In this document: piece by piece, positions 49,101 through 61,400 of the stretch
Layout: every line of letters starts with the position of its first letter
How positions within the stretch are numbered: position 1 is the first letter of the stretch
NCBI GenBank assembly: GCA_035582835.1
Contig: JAYKAV010002430.1
Coordinates: forward strand, 65,631-129,630
Reading direction: 5' to 3'
DNA: 64,000 nucleotides
Source: Phoebastria nigripes
Lineage: Eukaryota; Chordata; Aves; Procellariiformes; Diomedeidae
Translations under genes and position numbers: made by a program
The notes under the pieces: model-generated
Seen by the model: the letters and a program-made list of their open reading frames with translations, nothing else
What the model was told of the DNA's origin: nothing
Database searches by the model: none

Positions 49101-52100
49101 GAATTGATTTTTAAATGCATACGTTGGTTCCAAGGCCCTTTTACTGGAAAATGTGTTTCTTTACCTGTAAATAAAGTGTTTTCCAATACAGCACGCTAAA
49201 GTTTTGCAGGAGCGTGGTCACTGATACATGCAGGAGGTTGGAGGATTTTCCAGGTTTTAACTGAGTTTATCGTGTTTCAGAGAGCCTAAGATGTCCGCTC
49301 CTGCAGCAGGAGAGGTCTGGACAAACATTTCAGCTCTCGGATACGTATGGAGCAACACAAATCCACCTATACTCACACCCACCAAGCAGGTGCATCAAAA
49401 GAAAGAGCAGAAGCTAAGAGAAGTACATTTATACGGCTGGCCTCGGTGTTTTGTGCCAGGCTAGGAGAGGCACACTTTCATCCTGTTCAAGTGTTTCAGC
49501 TCTTCAAAGCAGAGCATAGTGCCCTTTTCAACAGAGAGCCATCTGACTGCATCTCGCCAACACTCTTGTTGCTCTACTTAAAAATCACCGTGTTCTTACA
49601 GCCATATGAAATGCAAAAGCACATTCCTCTGTAAATTGATTTTTTTTTTCTTTTTCCAGGCAAAGGGCTCAGCAATTTACATAAAAAACAATTCTTCCTT
49701 ACATGGGGGGAAAAAAAAAAAAAAAATCACTCATTTTCAGGAAGAAATGCATGCATTTCTCTAACAACAGGACTATTGTAAAACACTTCTACTGTCTAAT
49801 GTGGCTCACAGGAAGAAAACATACCAGCTGCTATAAGAAAAAAAACCTTTTTCTTCCTCTGAGAAGGCTAAAACATGGGCCCAGAGACTTGTATGATCAT
49901 GCAAATGAGTACTGCAAATCTGGTTTAAAACCTTGCCTGTTTTCCTTGTTATTTCCTTTCAACAGCTTGGGACACTCAAACTCCAGGGAGAAGACTGAAA
50001 ATTGGCCACCCTGCTGGTTTGAAATCTATTCTCTCTTCTGGCAGGAAGATCAGAGGCCAAGGTGATGATCGTGTCTTGCAAAAGCCTCTAATGGGTCTAA
50101 AGACCGACTGGCATAGCCAGGGAGGGCAACACCATCGGTCAGTGCAACCGGCCGGGGTCCCCACGAGCGAGGGGTCCCACTGCATCCGGACCCTCCCAGG
50201 CACTGAGCCATCGGAGAACTTCCAGAAGAAGAAGGTGTCTTTGCACGGAGCATCTCTTAGAGCAAAGGGCAGCACAGGATACCATGCAAAGGTAAATCTT
50301 CATTAAATGGGAGACAGACACTAGCTTCCCTGGCCTCTTGCGGATACATGACTTCATCTCCTGCATTAAAAAAAAATAAAGGACCAATGGGAACATTAGA
50401 GGGCAGTGGTGCTTCTCTGTTCCTGGCAATTTTTTTTAATCTGCTTTGAATGTTTTCCAGAAGACATACTCTAGCCCAAATTCAGGGAAGCCAGGCTGCC
50501 TTACTGCCCATCTTAAGCCAGAGATGTACTAGGAGGAAATGACCAGAGGGAGAGTTTTCCCCCTTTCAAGGCAGTTGCTACCCTATAACCAATTTAATTA
50601 GCATATAACATACTACACAAAGCTTTATGATATATAACAAAGCTATAGTTATGAACTGCAGGAAAAAAAACTGGACAAATTTCTGGGGCAAACAAAGCAT
50701 AAAATAGAAAATAAAGCTAATACATTATGAAACACTTGGTTTTTTCTAAAGTGGTATTTTTTTCTAAAGTGGTTATACTTCTTGTCATCTAAACAACAAA
50801 AGATGGATTTTTTTTTTTTTTTTTTTTAATTACATAGGCATATGTAATTAATTCTAAGTGACCAGAAGTGCAAACACGCAGGAGCCATTCCAGGACTGGC
50901 AGCCAGACAGTCAAGGATCACACCTGCTGCAGCATCAATGCAAAACTTACTGTACTGTTCCTTAAAAAGCCACATCCAAAATTTGAGAGTGTTTGTCCTA
51001 TACTGACTGAACTCTCCTGCAAAGCAATAGGGATTGTGGAGAGATGTTTTCTGTGATATGCAAGTACAATTTTTTTCCTCTCCTACAGGAAATTAGTTTC
51101 TACACTAAAATACAAGTATGCAAAATAGAAAGTTGGGTTGGTTTTTTTTCCTGTGGATCTCTGCCACTACACATTTCCATCTGCAACTTTTAGGCGAAGG
51201 AGGTTACCAAGAATAATTGCTGTTTCTTTTTATTGCTTGTGCCTTTTTTAGAACAAGTTTGTCATTTGATAGAAAATCCGACCACAGTCCTCGTAATACA
51301 ATCACTAATCAGTCCCTTTGGAGAGGGACAGGCGATTCAGTAAGCACTTTCCAACTGAGTCAGAAGAAGCCCGTGTTCAAGCTCTACCCCATTCTCTCTC
51401 AGCAAGTTGAATAAACGCAGGAAATTAACATTAAAAGTTGACCAGACTGTCATCCATCTCCTCCATTACGTGCCATGAGGGATTTGAGGGGTTACATGTC
51501 CTCTGCAGTCTTTTAACCAGCCTCCACAATGAGGACAATTACAAGAATACTTTGGAAACGCTCCGCAGACGTACTTACATCCTGTAAGCATCCATCAGCT
51601 GATTTGAAGTTGCTTTTTGTATTTTTATCTTGCTGTCTGTCAGGTAGCAACTAGCAGCACAGGCACACAGTTTGTTTGCTAACGCACTGCCAGCACTCTT
51701 CATTTTTCCTGCTTCTGGTATCACCTGCAGGCAGGGAAAACTGTTTGGGGAGAAAGCGTTTCATTTCTTTACTTACGTGGACCNAGTTAGTTATTATGGG
51801 AACACTATTCACGCTACTCCACTCATCTACTAGGGTAACTTGTTTTTCATGTAGTTAAGTGCATTCTTCCAGCCTGAATAGCTGTATTTGCAGAGTTTAC
51901 TCAATATCTGCATTTAACTTGGCGCTTTCAACTCCAGCTAGGGCAGATGATCGTTAGGATGCTGAACGCTCAAGAAGAGAANAAAAGAAATGCTATGCAC
52001 ATACAATCTGCACGTTAAGCCTCTCCTTTGGTTCTGCTCTGAAGCCATTTGAGCTGCAAATCTCTCTTTACCATTAAAATTTTTAGCACTTGCTTCTTGG

Positions 52101-55100
52101 TTGCTTTTGACCAAGGTTTGGAGGAGTTGTTGATACGCAGGAGGGCAGGACTGCCATCCAGAAGGACCTCAACTAGCTGGAGAAACGGGATCTAAGTACA
52201 TCTGACAGTAGTGTCAGGGCAGTTACAGAGAAGAAGACGCCACACCAGATGTCTCGGGGACGCTCAGTGAAAAGGCAAGTGGTGACTGTCAAGCTGCAAC
52301 TAAGTAAATTCTGTCTGGATGTAAAGAAAAAACATGGTTCCGANGAGATTGGGGCAGCCCCGGGACAGGGCCCAGAGAGGTGGTGACATTTCCATCCCTG
52401 TAAACTTTCAAGGCTTGAGTGAACAAGGTGCTAAGCAACCTCATCTAGCTTTAAATTTAGCCCTGCTCTGAACAGGGGTTTGGACCCGAGACTTCCTGAG
52501 GTCACTTTGTGCTTAAATCTTCCTGTAATTTTAAGTTCAGTGGTATGCATTGCAACACTGTACTGCAGGACGCCAGACCAACTGTTGTTGATGCTGTCTG
52601 GACTGGCGCTTGCCAGTCTGTTGCAAAATAAAAAGCAGAANCAATTCATGAATGCCATCAATTTCTTTGTAAAGTTACCACAAATAATGGCATATAGATT
52701 TAGAAATAGGTGCTCTTTATTTGACTTGACATAACTTCAAAAGGTGACATCGCTACAAAAAATATTATAAAATTGTTACTTACAATATTTTTATGTGCAT
52801 GTTAGTTATTTTTCCATATTATGACCACCTGAAGCCCAAGTATATGAACAAGTCTCCAGTCTTGATGGTTATCCTAGGAAGCTGCCATCCATGTCAGGGA
52901 CAGTCTAACAGACCACAGCACTCCCTTCCAGCGTTACGACCTTTGCTAACAAGCAACCACAGACCAGGTGCACCTAGGTTGCAAAGGAGCCTAGGTAGAA
53001 AGCGTAGGTAACCCAAATAAAGAGGTGGAGAAGAAGAAATCTGGGTGGACGTGGCCAAAGAAACAAGCTATACAAAAAATTTGCAGAGATCTGCATGTGT
53101 GAGAACAGAGCAAGAACGTACTTTTCAAGTCAGGAGAAAGGGATGCTGCAAAGTTTCAGACTTAAAATCAGAGCCTGGCTGAAGGGTTTGCTGTTTAGCT
53201 AGAGAGAAAAGGCCAGTTTTTAAGTGAAGAATGAGCAAGGCTTAAAAATTAGACTTTGGTGAAGACCCACAAGAATCCTCGGTTTGAAGGGGACATGTTT
53301 CTAAACATGCCTTCACGTGAAAGGCACTCATGTTTCTGAAACTACAGAAGGGTTTATATTCCATGTGAAGTCAGTGGGGAAAGGCACCACACGCTCACGG
53401 GATCAGAAAGAACTGCTTAAACACTTACACATGGGGCTTTAGCAGCCATCCCCAAAATTGCTGTCACCCTTGCACATCTGACAGTAGAAGCAACAGGGAA
53501 GACAGCATCTTGGGATGTTCTTGGGAATGCAAAGTAAGCAAGCAAGCAGAAGTCTAAACAGCAACACTAACTAGCAAGGGGAGCTGTCAAAGAATGAAGC
53601 CATCATATTAAGGGCACCAGGGAGCGAGCAAGCCAGCCAGGCAGGATGACTACATAGGTTCTGCGTTCATGCTTCAAATCTGAATGAGTTACCGAACAGA
53701 GAAGGGCAGAGTCACAAGCAGAATGCAATTCACACCACATTTTCCTTTGTAGATGTATAATGTCAAGACAAACTCATTTCTCCCAAGGGAAAAAAAAAAA
53801 AAAACACATTTCTGCAGGAGAAGGGGAATTTAAAACTAATTTTATCATCTGCAAAATGCACTTTTTATTACTACTTAGTCTGTATATGTTGCCTGCTTTT
53901 CACCCACCTACAGGGGAACTCCAGCACCGGGTCATAATTAAAGAGTTCAAGAACATTTCCATTTAATAGGGAATTTTCACCCTCCTCACTTTTTACATGT
54001 CTAGCCTTTCCAAAGGAGTATCATACAGCAAGTAAAATTAGCCCATGGGAGTTGATAAGCCTTGGGATTGATTTCCGATTCTCAAACTCAGTTGAAATAA
54101 CGCTGCCTCCAAACCACAAGCTAAAACCACATGAGACATGTGGTACCTGCTCCATCAATGTCCGATGGGACTGCTGAACTCCCCCAGCACACAGGCAGGT
54201 GCCCCAAATGCTGCACNCACAACCTCGGAGCACTATCTGCTCTGCAGGCTGCCTATTACTCAGCTCAGTAACTCTTGGGCATGGATGAAGTCCCCAACTG
54301 AGGGATGAAATGAGAGCAGGAAAGACTAGCACCTCTAACAGGACTGAAGGTTACTGGATCAAAGATCTAGCCAGTCCAGTATGGTGTCTCCAACATCAGC
54401 CGACAGCAGATACAGAGGGAGAGCCCAAGAAAACAGTCCCTCTGTTGCAATTAACACCCCCCACATACTCTCAAGCCTCGAAAGCGTGTGGCTTAGCGAC
54501 CTCTTTATCCATACTTAGGACTTTTTAATATCATTCTCTCCATTGATTTATCTTCCATTAATTNGTCCAGTTGCTCTTTTAACTCAGGCAAACTTCTAAG
54601 GTCCACAGCCCTCGTTTTCACCATCTGAAGAACTCTGTATCATCAGCGACTGCACGGCTTCATTAGTGAACTTTGTCCTGATCGCTTTTGGGCAGAAGGG
54701 AACAGATCCTTCAAACTTCACTGTTTTTTCCTTCCCCGTGGAACATATTTCAACTTTGTGCTTATCTTCACCAAATTGCTGATCCATGCAAAGGCCGCTA
54801 TCGCATTACAGCTGCAAAGTTCCTTTGAGAGCCTTTGGTGAGGAACTTTATTAAACACCACTGGAAAATCTAAGCAAGCCACACAAAACCAGATCATCTC
54901 GCTGCACGGCTGCTAAATTCCCTTGCAGAGCTCCTACAGACTTGCAATGCCCAGCTTCCTTCATATATCAAACGTGTCTCTCCTTACATCACATTTATCA
55001 ATGTGTCACCTCGCACCATTATTTAGAACAAGCTTTTTGGTTTTAAACTGATTAAGAGATGTTCTCACACCGGCACCCACTAACCTCACCCATGGTGAAC

Positions 55101-58100
55101 ACACCACAAAAAGCTGACTCTGTTTTATGAATAGGAAAACAGGCCACAAGGGGAAATGATTTGCCCAGATCAGATATCAAAACCAGAACAATCCCTAGCT
55201 CAGTTTCCCAATTTATCCACAATATATATTATCTTCCACTTCTTCCAGCAAGTTTCCCAGGTGTGTAAAGCAACATAAAAGTATCAGTATTCAAGAGAAG
55301 GACAAGCTTTGAAACAGAACCAGGGCAAGCCTGTCTTAGCAGGATAACGATGGTCTGATGTTCATTTCTGCACTTTCAAATTCAAAGGAAACTGTGAATG
55401 GAATTCCAGCTTTATTCCTCAGACAACTTTTTAAGCTACAAAGAGATCCCCAGAAATCAGTTTTATCCCTAAGATTTCAATTAAAATATTGCCAAATTTT
55501 CTTTTTAGTGAGTTCTAACAAAACAAGTGAAAGAGAATGACTTTGTAGCAGGCTACATCAAATGCAGTCTCAATAGCCCACATANCCCTTACTCAGAGAT
55601 GCTCAGAAAAAAGCGTGCCAAGTTACAAAGCCTGCTTTTCTTCATTCCTCACCCTACCCATTACTCCAAGCAGTTCAGAAAGTACAGAAGGAGATACAAG
55701 AGATAATCAGAGCAGTACCTGAATAAGCTATTATGGGAGACCTCTCCTATTGATCTGCTAATAGCCTCTTCAAACACACCTCACACTCCAGGAACAGGAG
55801 AGCAGCGGTAAGACGGTCCCAGTCAGAAAGCAATTACATTAGCTGGACATGAGCTCACTTGTTTTTCAAGATGGAGCTACTTCTCAGGTCAGCGTGCATC
55901 TTGGCTTTTATTCCTCTCTCAATACAGCTTTGTCCTCTCTGACAAGGTTTTGAGGCCAGACCTTTCAAAAAATGGGACTCGGCACCAATTCTCGGCAAAC
56001 TCGCAGCACTGCTGCTGCGTGACATGGTAGGGCAATACAGTTCGGAAGACGGCTCCCTCCTTCCCTGCTGAAACCTGTCTCAGCTACGCAGCTCAAGCCG
56101 TCAGCTCTGGGCGCTTTACTTCGCAGGCTTCTTTTAACGTTTCCTCTTCCATTTCACATCTTCAAAGTTCACATTACAGAGAAGAAAAGCAGTTGTTCCC
56201 CTGAAATCTCTGCTTCTGCATCTATCAGACAGAGACAGTTCTGCAATGCAGTCCAGCGTTCTGACCATTCTTATTCCAAATAAACCAGGACTTACGGCTC
56301 CTGCCATTTCCGTTAGTCTGACGAACGTACCAACAGCCTCATTTCTGACATCTTCCCACTTCTTCCGATGTAACACAAAAAGAGAAGAGCAATTTTCTCT
56401 GAACATCAGAAATTTGGAAGCATTTAAAAGTCCAGAAGATGGCTTTAAGAAAGCTGGCAAGGTTGTGGGAAACAAGCCAGGCACCTCTAAATCTCTGGCT
56501 CACTTTGTTTCCACCTAGAATTTACTCAAAGGGGGCAGCCTGTTACTGCATCTCCTGCCAATACCTGGCTACAGTCAAACACGCCTGCAATTTAGGGGTA
56601 TAGGCTTAATTACACTGGTAAATTAAAGCATCCATTTCCCTGGCTGTGGAAGAACAGAAAGCATCTGGTCAAAACATACAGGGTATTGGCTGACACATAT
56701 TTGCTTTCCAAGCAGTAAAACATCTACAGCTTTCCAAAACAACCACTCATGTCACACATAGTATCCGTAACAGCCTCCTAAAGTATGTAATTTGTGGTGG
56801 GATAACAAGTAAAATGCTTCAGGCTTGTGCACTGGCACTTTCAAAATAGGTAGTCTAATGCTTTCTCTCTGGCACATGTGCTACCTTTGTGTACACAACC
56901 TACAAGCATCTGGTGGCCCTAGTTGCAATGAAGTCACAAAATAATTCAGTTCTGGCACAAGGACCAGAGGACATCAAATTATATTACCCCAGAGAATGCT
57001 CAAAACAGTTGCTCTCTATTCACTCTCCCTATTCTGCCTATGGCTGTACTGAGTTCAGTCAGAGGCCCCCCTCAAACNTTTAATTTTTTGGAGGAAGGGC
57101 CCTAGTCTGTTCACTCATTCTTCAAATGGAAGCCAGCCCATACCTTTGATTATTCAGGCTGCCCTTCTTCATATCCTTTTTAATTCTGTATTTTTTTTTT
57201 TTTCTTCAGAGAGAAACAGAACTGGACTTAACATTCAAGCGCAGGTGGATGATGGGCATGGCACAGCAAGGACACCTGCAATAGTAACACTGATTCCTAA
57301 TATCAACTGGCTTTTGATCACGAGTATCAAGATGATGTTTAGAAGTGTTTAACTCAGATTGTTTCTTCTGATGGGCAAGAAGCACCTCCAAGGCCCATCA
57401 TCATTTACAGAAAATTCAAACTGCTCATCCTCCCACGGGACCAGTTCAAGTTTGTCCACACCGAACACCAGCCAATTTATCATGCGGTCTCTCACTACTT
57501 CCTGCATCATGCCTCAGCTTTGATTTCAACCTCAACAGCTCAGTATCATCAGCATCATTTATCGGGTGTCAAACTTGTATCCCACCACTTGCTTCTAAGA
57601 CTCCAGAATTACCACATTTCACAGTAATGGGCAGAACCTGTCCTGGATAGCATGCTAAACTTAAAAAAAAAATCTGCAAAAAGGTAAAAATAGCAAGTGA
57701 CAAAATTGAATGACAGTCACAAAATTCAATGTCACTAAACCCAAGCACTGAGGGGTGGAGATATTAGAGGGAATGCACCAAATCATGTAGACACCATGAC
57801 ATCCCCAAATCAGCTACTAACGCTCAGGAAACCTCCTGGAGTCACAGTGGACCACTCTCTACATCATCAGCCAAACACTCAGAGGTGTCAAAGAAATGAA
57901 TACAGTATCAGAAACCCTACGGGAAGAAGTAGTGAACACCAGAGAGACCTTTCTATGCCATGACACAAAGCCACAGTGCTCACGTATGACCCTGTCTCAA
58001 AGATAGAAGGGTAACAGCAAAAATCAGATCTATGGAATATATTCCATAGGAGGCATTAAACACAGTTGGCTCTTCAGCCTCAAAAAAAGAAGGAATCTAA

Positions 58101-61100
58101 AGAAGTATAAAGGTAACTGACAGGTGGACATGGAAAAGTTACTCACTAGTTTCTCAAGTAAAGGGGATTAAGGAGATGTACACAGAAAAATACCAGTTAA
58201 ATGAGCAGAGGCAAATAAAAACTAGGAGAAGGGAACAGCTTTTCCACATGTTTTTTAAATAAACGTGAGAACTCATTATCACAACATGTTAGAGAGATTA
58301 AGAATAAAAGCAGGTCCCCAACGGAAAGAAGCAAATTCAGAGTCAAGGGTCTCTCTGACCTTCTGGCACTTCAAGGCATGGGACCGACACAGAACTAGGG
58401 AATCAAAAAAAAGGGAGAACTTTCACCAAAAAAACTCCACCATGCTGCTTCTTCAAAATAGAAGAACTGGCAGGAGAGGAGAAAAATGAATGGCCAAGAC
58501 GAACACAACGGAGTGAGCTAAAAAGGACCAAACCTGAGTTTGGCCAAGGAATCTAGAAAGCTCTAAAATCTGCCGTCTAAGGCCAACATCCAGGCTGAGC
58601 CAAACCTGCACCCACCGACTGCTTGAATTGGAAACTACAAGGACTTGAAACTACAAGGACTCATGCACTTGAAATGAGTTTTGCTACACAACAAACGTCA
58701 GAGTGAACTGGCCTTTTCACATGAGAAAAATCATTTAACATGTCTACTACCACCGGTTATAAGGTAAACTAGGGAACTAGGACTTTGCCTTTCAGTGTGA
58801 CCCTGCAGATGTTACACACTGCTGGTAATTAATCTTTCTGCATTAGGATAACCCGACTGCATTCTTAAAACCCTGCAACTGGTTAACAAATCATATTAAC
58901 GTGGCAAATTAACATAAGAAGCAAAGGCTGCCAAAGTCAGCTGAAGCTTGGAGTTCAAGGAAGCAGTTGATAGAATACTTTTGGCAAGAACCTAATCAAG
59001 TACTGCAGTTTCTGAAGGAAGTAACAGACTTGGTCCAGAAAGTGCCAAATTTGGGGGTATATGACTCCTTGCTTTTGTGAGTACTCTGCATANCAGGGAC
59101 TTTGAGGAGCATTCATGGGAAGAATTAACAAGATTCACAAAGGTGTCAAATCTGGGCTCTCCTCGGTGGCCTCCTATGCAAANGCCAATATTCCTCAGCT
59201 TCATTTAACTCAGATACTCCAACTATTAACACAAGCTGGCCTGACAGCTTTAAAGTATAAAAGACTTACTGACACCTCCGAAAACCCTTCAGAGAGTGGT
59301 TTGTGGTTTGTTTTTTTTTCTTTTTTAAACACAGTCATAAAGCAGCTTAATATGCTTAAAAACTTAATGTTAGACTCCTTCCATCCATCATTAAAATGCC
59401 AACATACCTGCCACTCCTAAAAATACAAGAACAATCATTAATTTATTCTGGTTTTTTGACAGTTATTTTGCTGTCATTTCAGAATCATAAACTTAGCCAC
59501 TCATTAACACTTTCCCAGTGGGCTTCATCTCACAAAGTCATGGCATTCAGGAATCTAAACACTCTCTTACAAAAGAGAGGAAGAGGTTATAAAAGCTTCA
59601 TTTTTTTAATATTTCCAGTGAGGGATACAGGCAAAAATGCAACTTGCAAATTTGGATACCCCCACTTTCTGTAAGTGTGATTCTTAGTGAGGATATGCCT
59701 ACACTTGGCAATTGTGCCGGCAGAGGAGCTGGCTGGTAATTGAGATCTCCCACCTTGACCGGGAGCAAGTCAGCAGGAGCTGGGTCAGCCTGGCACCCGG
59801 CCATTCTGCGGAGTGATGGGACTCTGGGAGGGTAGGGGTGCCCATCTTCTGCCTAAAATCTATGCCCCAAGGTTCCTCTTGCCATAGTTATTGAAGAAAA
59901 CTATCCTTAAACCCTCAATTTTGTCACATACTAAGCTCAAGAGACAATGCAGATCAATTTCAGAAACACTCATGTCTCCAGATCTAAGCAGCAAGTGCCC
60001 CTTTGTCTGCCATAACCTTGTCTTTCAGCAAAGGTATTTTTCAGACTACACTTGGATTTGTATCAGAAATCAGACTAGGTATGTACACGCTACATTTCAA
60101 ACACTCACCCTGGCATGAGTTTCAACAGTGAAGCGTCAAACAGCAGCTTACCACGGCTGAGGTCTCCCCGGCTAGAAACCCACAAGCATCCCAGTTCTGT
60201 TCTACAGGAAGAGATCTCTTCTTTCTTTACATACACATTTTTTAAAGGAGCTCACTATGCTGCAATGGTAGCAGTTTTGGAAAGCAGACGGAAAACAGGA
60301 AAGGATTTTAAAAGCCAGAATCATGGATTTTTTTTTTTTAACCCTGGTAATGTTACCACCCTGCACATGACAGCCAGCTTCTGGTCATCACAAAGACGCA
60401 CCTACAGAGAGCTTCTTGTTTGACTTCCCCTCACCATAACCCCTGCCACACTCACCTCGCCTGAGTAACTGTATTTTCCTTTCAGGATCTGCCGATATAA
60501 GCGGGTGCGGTTGTCATCTTCAAAGGGCATAGTGCCGCTCAGGAGAATGTAGGAGATAACCCCCAGCGCCCACATGTCCACAGAGTTCGTGTACGGCTTC
60601 CTGACAAGGATCTCAGGAGCAATGTACTCTGGGGTCCCACACGTGGTTTTCATCAGGCAGTCATCTCCCTTCTTCCGTGCACTTGCCAGCCCAAAGTCTG
60701 TAATCATGATTTTGGAATCTGTTCCCGGATGGTAGTACAGCAGATTCTCTGGTTTTAAGTCCCGGTGCGTGATACCCAGCGTATGCAAGTACTTCACACC
60801 ATCTAATACCATCTGCAGCACACGCGTAGCATCTCTCTCGGTGAAGGAACCTTTAGCGATGATTCGATCAAACAGTTCTCCTCCGGTTGCCAATTCCATC
60901 ACCATGTACACACGGTCCTGGGTCTCAAACACCTCAATAAGCTGGATGATATTGGTGTGCCGAACCCGCCGTAGCACACTAAGCTCCGACTCGCACACTT
61001 CCCTCCCCTCCCGGTATTTGGTCTCTATCATCTTGATTGCGTAGGGCTGCTTGGTAGCCTTGTGTTCCACCCGTACAACGCGGCTAAAACTCCCTCTCCC

Positions 61101-61400
61101 GATCAGAGCTTTAATGTCATACTTGGCTGTCACTCTGGGGTCAAATTTGGCGCGGTATTTAGCCACTTTGTTCTTGCGGGGTTCGGGCTGGTCCACATGG
61201 GCAGGCAGGTGGCTCCCAGGATACGGGTTAGCGTGACGCAGAGGCGAGGGAGAGCCAGCTTTGATGACAGTCCCACAGTCATCTTTGATGAAATGCTTGT
61301 ATATGTCACTGTGACCTGTGTAAGGTTCGACTTTTTTAACCAGGTCTAGCTGCACATCTTTGGGGGGCTCGGGAAGCACTTTGCTTGTCCCACAGCCCAT
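31178..61400 (-). CDS. PSKH1: PSKH1, protein serine kinase H1
   Basis: CAMK-like serine/threonine kinase. Mammalian PSKH1 is N-terminally myristoylated and palmitoylated, is found at Golgi and other membranes and in nuclear speckles, and is calcium/calmodulin-linked. Coding exons on the minus strand are 61400-60456 (residues 1-315) and 31495-31178 (316-420), joined in phase 0. The total of 420 aa compares with 424 in human. The start is MGCGTSK, with Gly2 and Cys3 as acylation sites; an in-frame GTG just before it is not the start. Kinase motifs: glycine loop GRGSFSRV 101-108, Lys123 in [11 protein letters not shown] 212-219, DFG 235-237, APE 261-263, HPWV 348-351. The tail, about 355-410, is Ser/Arg-rich. 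The catalytic core is nearly identical to human; the linker at 30-78 is the most divergent part. Confidence 0.98.
31745..32155. repeat. Decayed GC-rich minisatellite in the PSKH1 intron
   Basis: A C-rich island in AT-rich surroundings. Words of the type CTCCAGNNGCTGGCNC recur about eight times with spacings of roughly 25-60 bases (for example near 31748, 31771, 31807, 31856, 31918, 32022, 32070 and 32120). This looks like an old, diverged tandem array about 250 bases from the last PSKH1 exon. Confidence 0.55.
36563..36586. repeat. A14-G10 homopolymer junction
   Basis: A run of A directly followed by a run of G and then a GAGAGGGGAG stretch; purine-only on the plus strand. Confidence 0.9.
37377..37423. 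repeat. 19 bp tandem repeat, 2.5 copies
   Basis: Two perfect 19 bp units (37377-37395 and 37396-37414) and half of a third. Each junction forms AGGTGA-CATA-GGGTCA, a direct repeat of nuclear-receptor half-sites with a four-base spacer. Confidence 0.9.
37702..38355 (-). mobile_element. CR1 LINE, 5'-truncated, relatively young
   Basis: The minus strand encodes an almost uninterrupted C-terminal part of the CR1 ORF2 reverse transcriptase: [37 protein letters not shown], the [10 protein letters not shown] region, [20 protein letters not shown] and [13 protein letters not shown]. After the stop follows the avian CR1 3'UTR with the terminal ATTCTATGATTCTA tail (plus strand 37702-37725). It has the same orientation as PSKH1. 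One N (38260) falls in it. Its good preservation suggests it is the youngest CR1 in the window. Confidence 0.95.
39063..39076 (+). promoter_or_regulatory. CTCF-like motif (forward)
   Basis: CACCAGATGGCTGC fits most positions of the CTCF core consensus. The identical 14-mer occurs in opposite orientation at 41280-41293. Binding is inferred from sequence only. Confidence 0.4.
39442..39468. repeat. (GGA)n microsatellite
   Basis: About eight uninterrupted GGA units in the PSKH1 intron. Confidence 0.95.
41280..41293 (-). promoter_or_regulatory. CTCF-like motif (reverse)
   Basis: The minus strand reads CACCAGATGGCTGC, identical over 14 bases to the plus-strand site at 39063-39076. The two point toward each other, 2.2 kb apart. 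Confidence 0.4.
43026..43132. repeat. T/G low-complexity tract with G-runs
   Basis: Long T runs alternate with GGG groups and a run of about ten G. Then come GTTTT-type units. The plus strand has at least four G-groups and could form a quadruplex. It lies about 55 bases before the CR1 at 43185. Confidence 0.9.
43185..43665 (+). mobile_element. CR1 LINE 3' fragment, diverged
   Basis: Plus-strand remnant of the end of the CR1 ORF ([16 protein letters not shown], then [14 protein letters not shown] out-of-frame sequence, [24 protein letters not shown]). It ends in the CR1 terminal sequence TTTCTATGATTCTA at about 43660. It is the same subfamily as the copy in E2F4 intron 6. Confidence 0.85.
44085..45010 (-). 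mobile_element. Ancient CR1 LINE fragment, antisense
   Basis: Read on the plus strand this shows the reverse complement of an older CR1 type: a CATCATCCAATCCATCCC start, ATCATTCCTGACAG, CTAACTTGTTCTTCAAGACAG, ATTCCTTTTCCTCTTCAAAGCAGCC and TCATCTGCAAATATAATGAAC. It is heavily diverged. With the preceding copy it forms a tail-to-tail pair. Confidence 0.7.
50808..50851. repeat. T20 run joined to a perfect 11 bp hairpin
   Basis: A run of about 20 T overlaps the left arm (TTAATTACATA, 50826-50836) of a perfect inverted repeat with a four-base loop; the right arm is 50841-50851. Just before it, at 50740-50775, an 18 bp unit ending in CTAAAGTGGT is duplicated. Confidence 0.9.
52115..52500 (+). mobile_element. 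CR1 LINE 3' fragment, diverged
   Basis: The plus strand shows CAGGAGGGCAGGACTGCCATC, AGAAGGACCTCAACTAGCTGGAGAAACGGG and, near the end, AAGGTGCTAAGCAACCTCATCTAG and CCTGAGGTCACTT. These match the 3' region of avian CR1, with indels and no clear terminal repeat. Confidence 0.75.
54560..55020 (-). mobile_element. Ancient CR1 LINE fragment, antisense
   Basis: Plus-strand words such as GAGCCTTTGGTGAGGAACTTTA followed by AACACCACTGGAAAATCTAAG, and TCAATGTGTC, resemble the reverse complement of older CR1 consensus sequences. Strongly diverged, so borders are approximate. Confidence 0.5.
55110..55215 (-). mobile_element. MIR/CORE-SINE-like relic, antisense
   Basis: The plus strand reads TTTTATGAATAGGAAAACAGGCC, then GGGGAAATGATTTGCCCAGATCA and CCAGAACAATCCCTAGC. 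This order matches the reverse complement of the MIR core (GATGAGGAAACTGAGGC, then TTAAGTGACTTGCCCAAGGTCAC). The divergence is that of a very old insertion. Confidence 0.55.
57640..58490 (+). mobile_element. Ancient CR1 LINE fragment
   Basis: Plus-strand words such as TTGGCTCTTCAGCCTCAAAAAA, then GGAATCTAAAGAAGTATAAAGGTAA, a TTTTCCACATG stretch and GAGAACTCATTATCACAACATG follow the order of the older CR1 ORF end and 3'UTR (LFSLEKRRL... and the NxLxxH...W-N-LP region). All frames are broken. Confidence 0.6.

Larger units (their letters stand above)
31496..60455. other. PSKH1 29 kb intron
   Basis: It separates the exon ending in GKYSYSGE from the exon starting PWPSVSNL, with GTGAGT donor and TTTCAG acceptor on the minus strand. 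It is AT-rich and holds CR1 copies, SINE-like relics, a decayed minisatellite and homopolymers, listed separately. No conserved coding exon of another gene is recognised. Unlisted stretches (for example 32200-37370, 45020-50800, 53000-54500) show nothing I can support. Confidence 0.85.
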
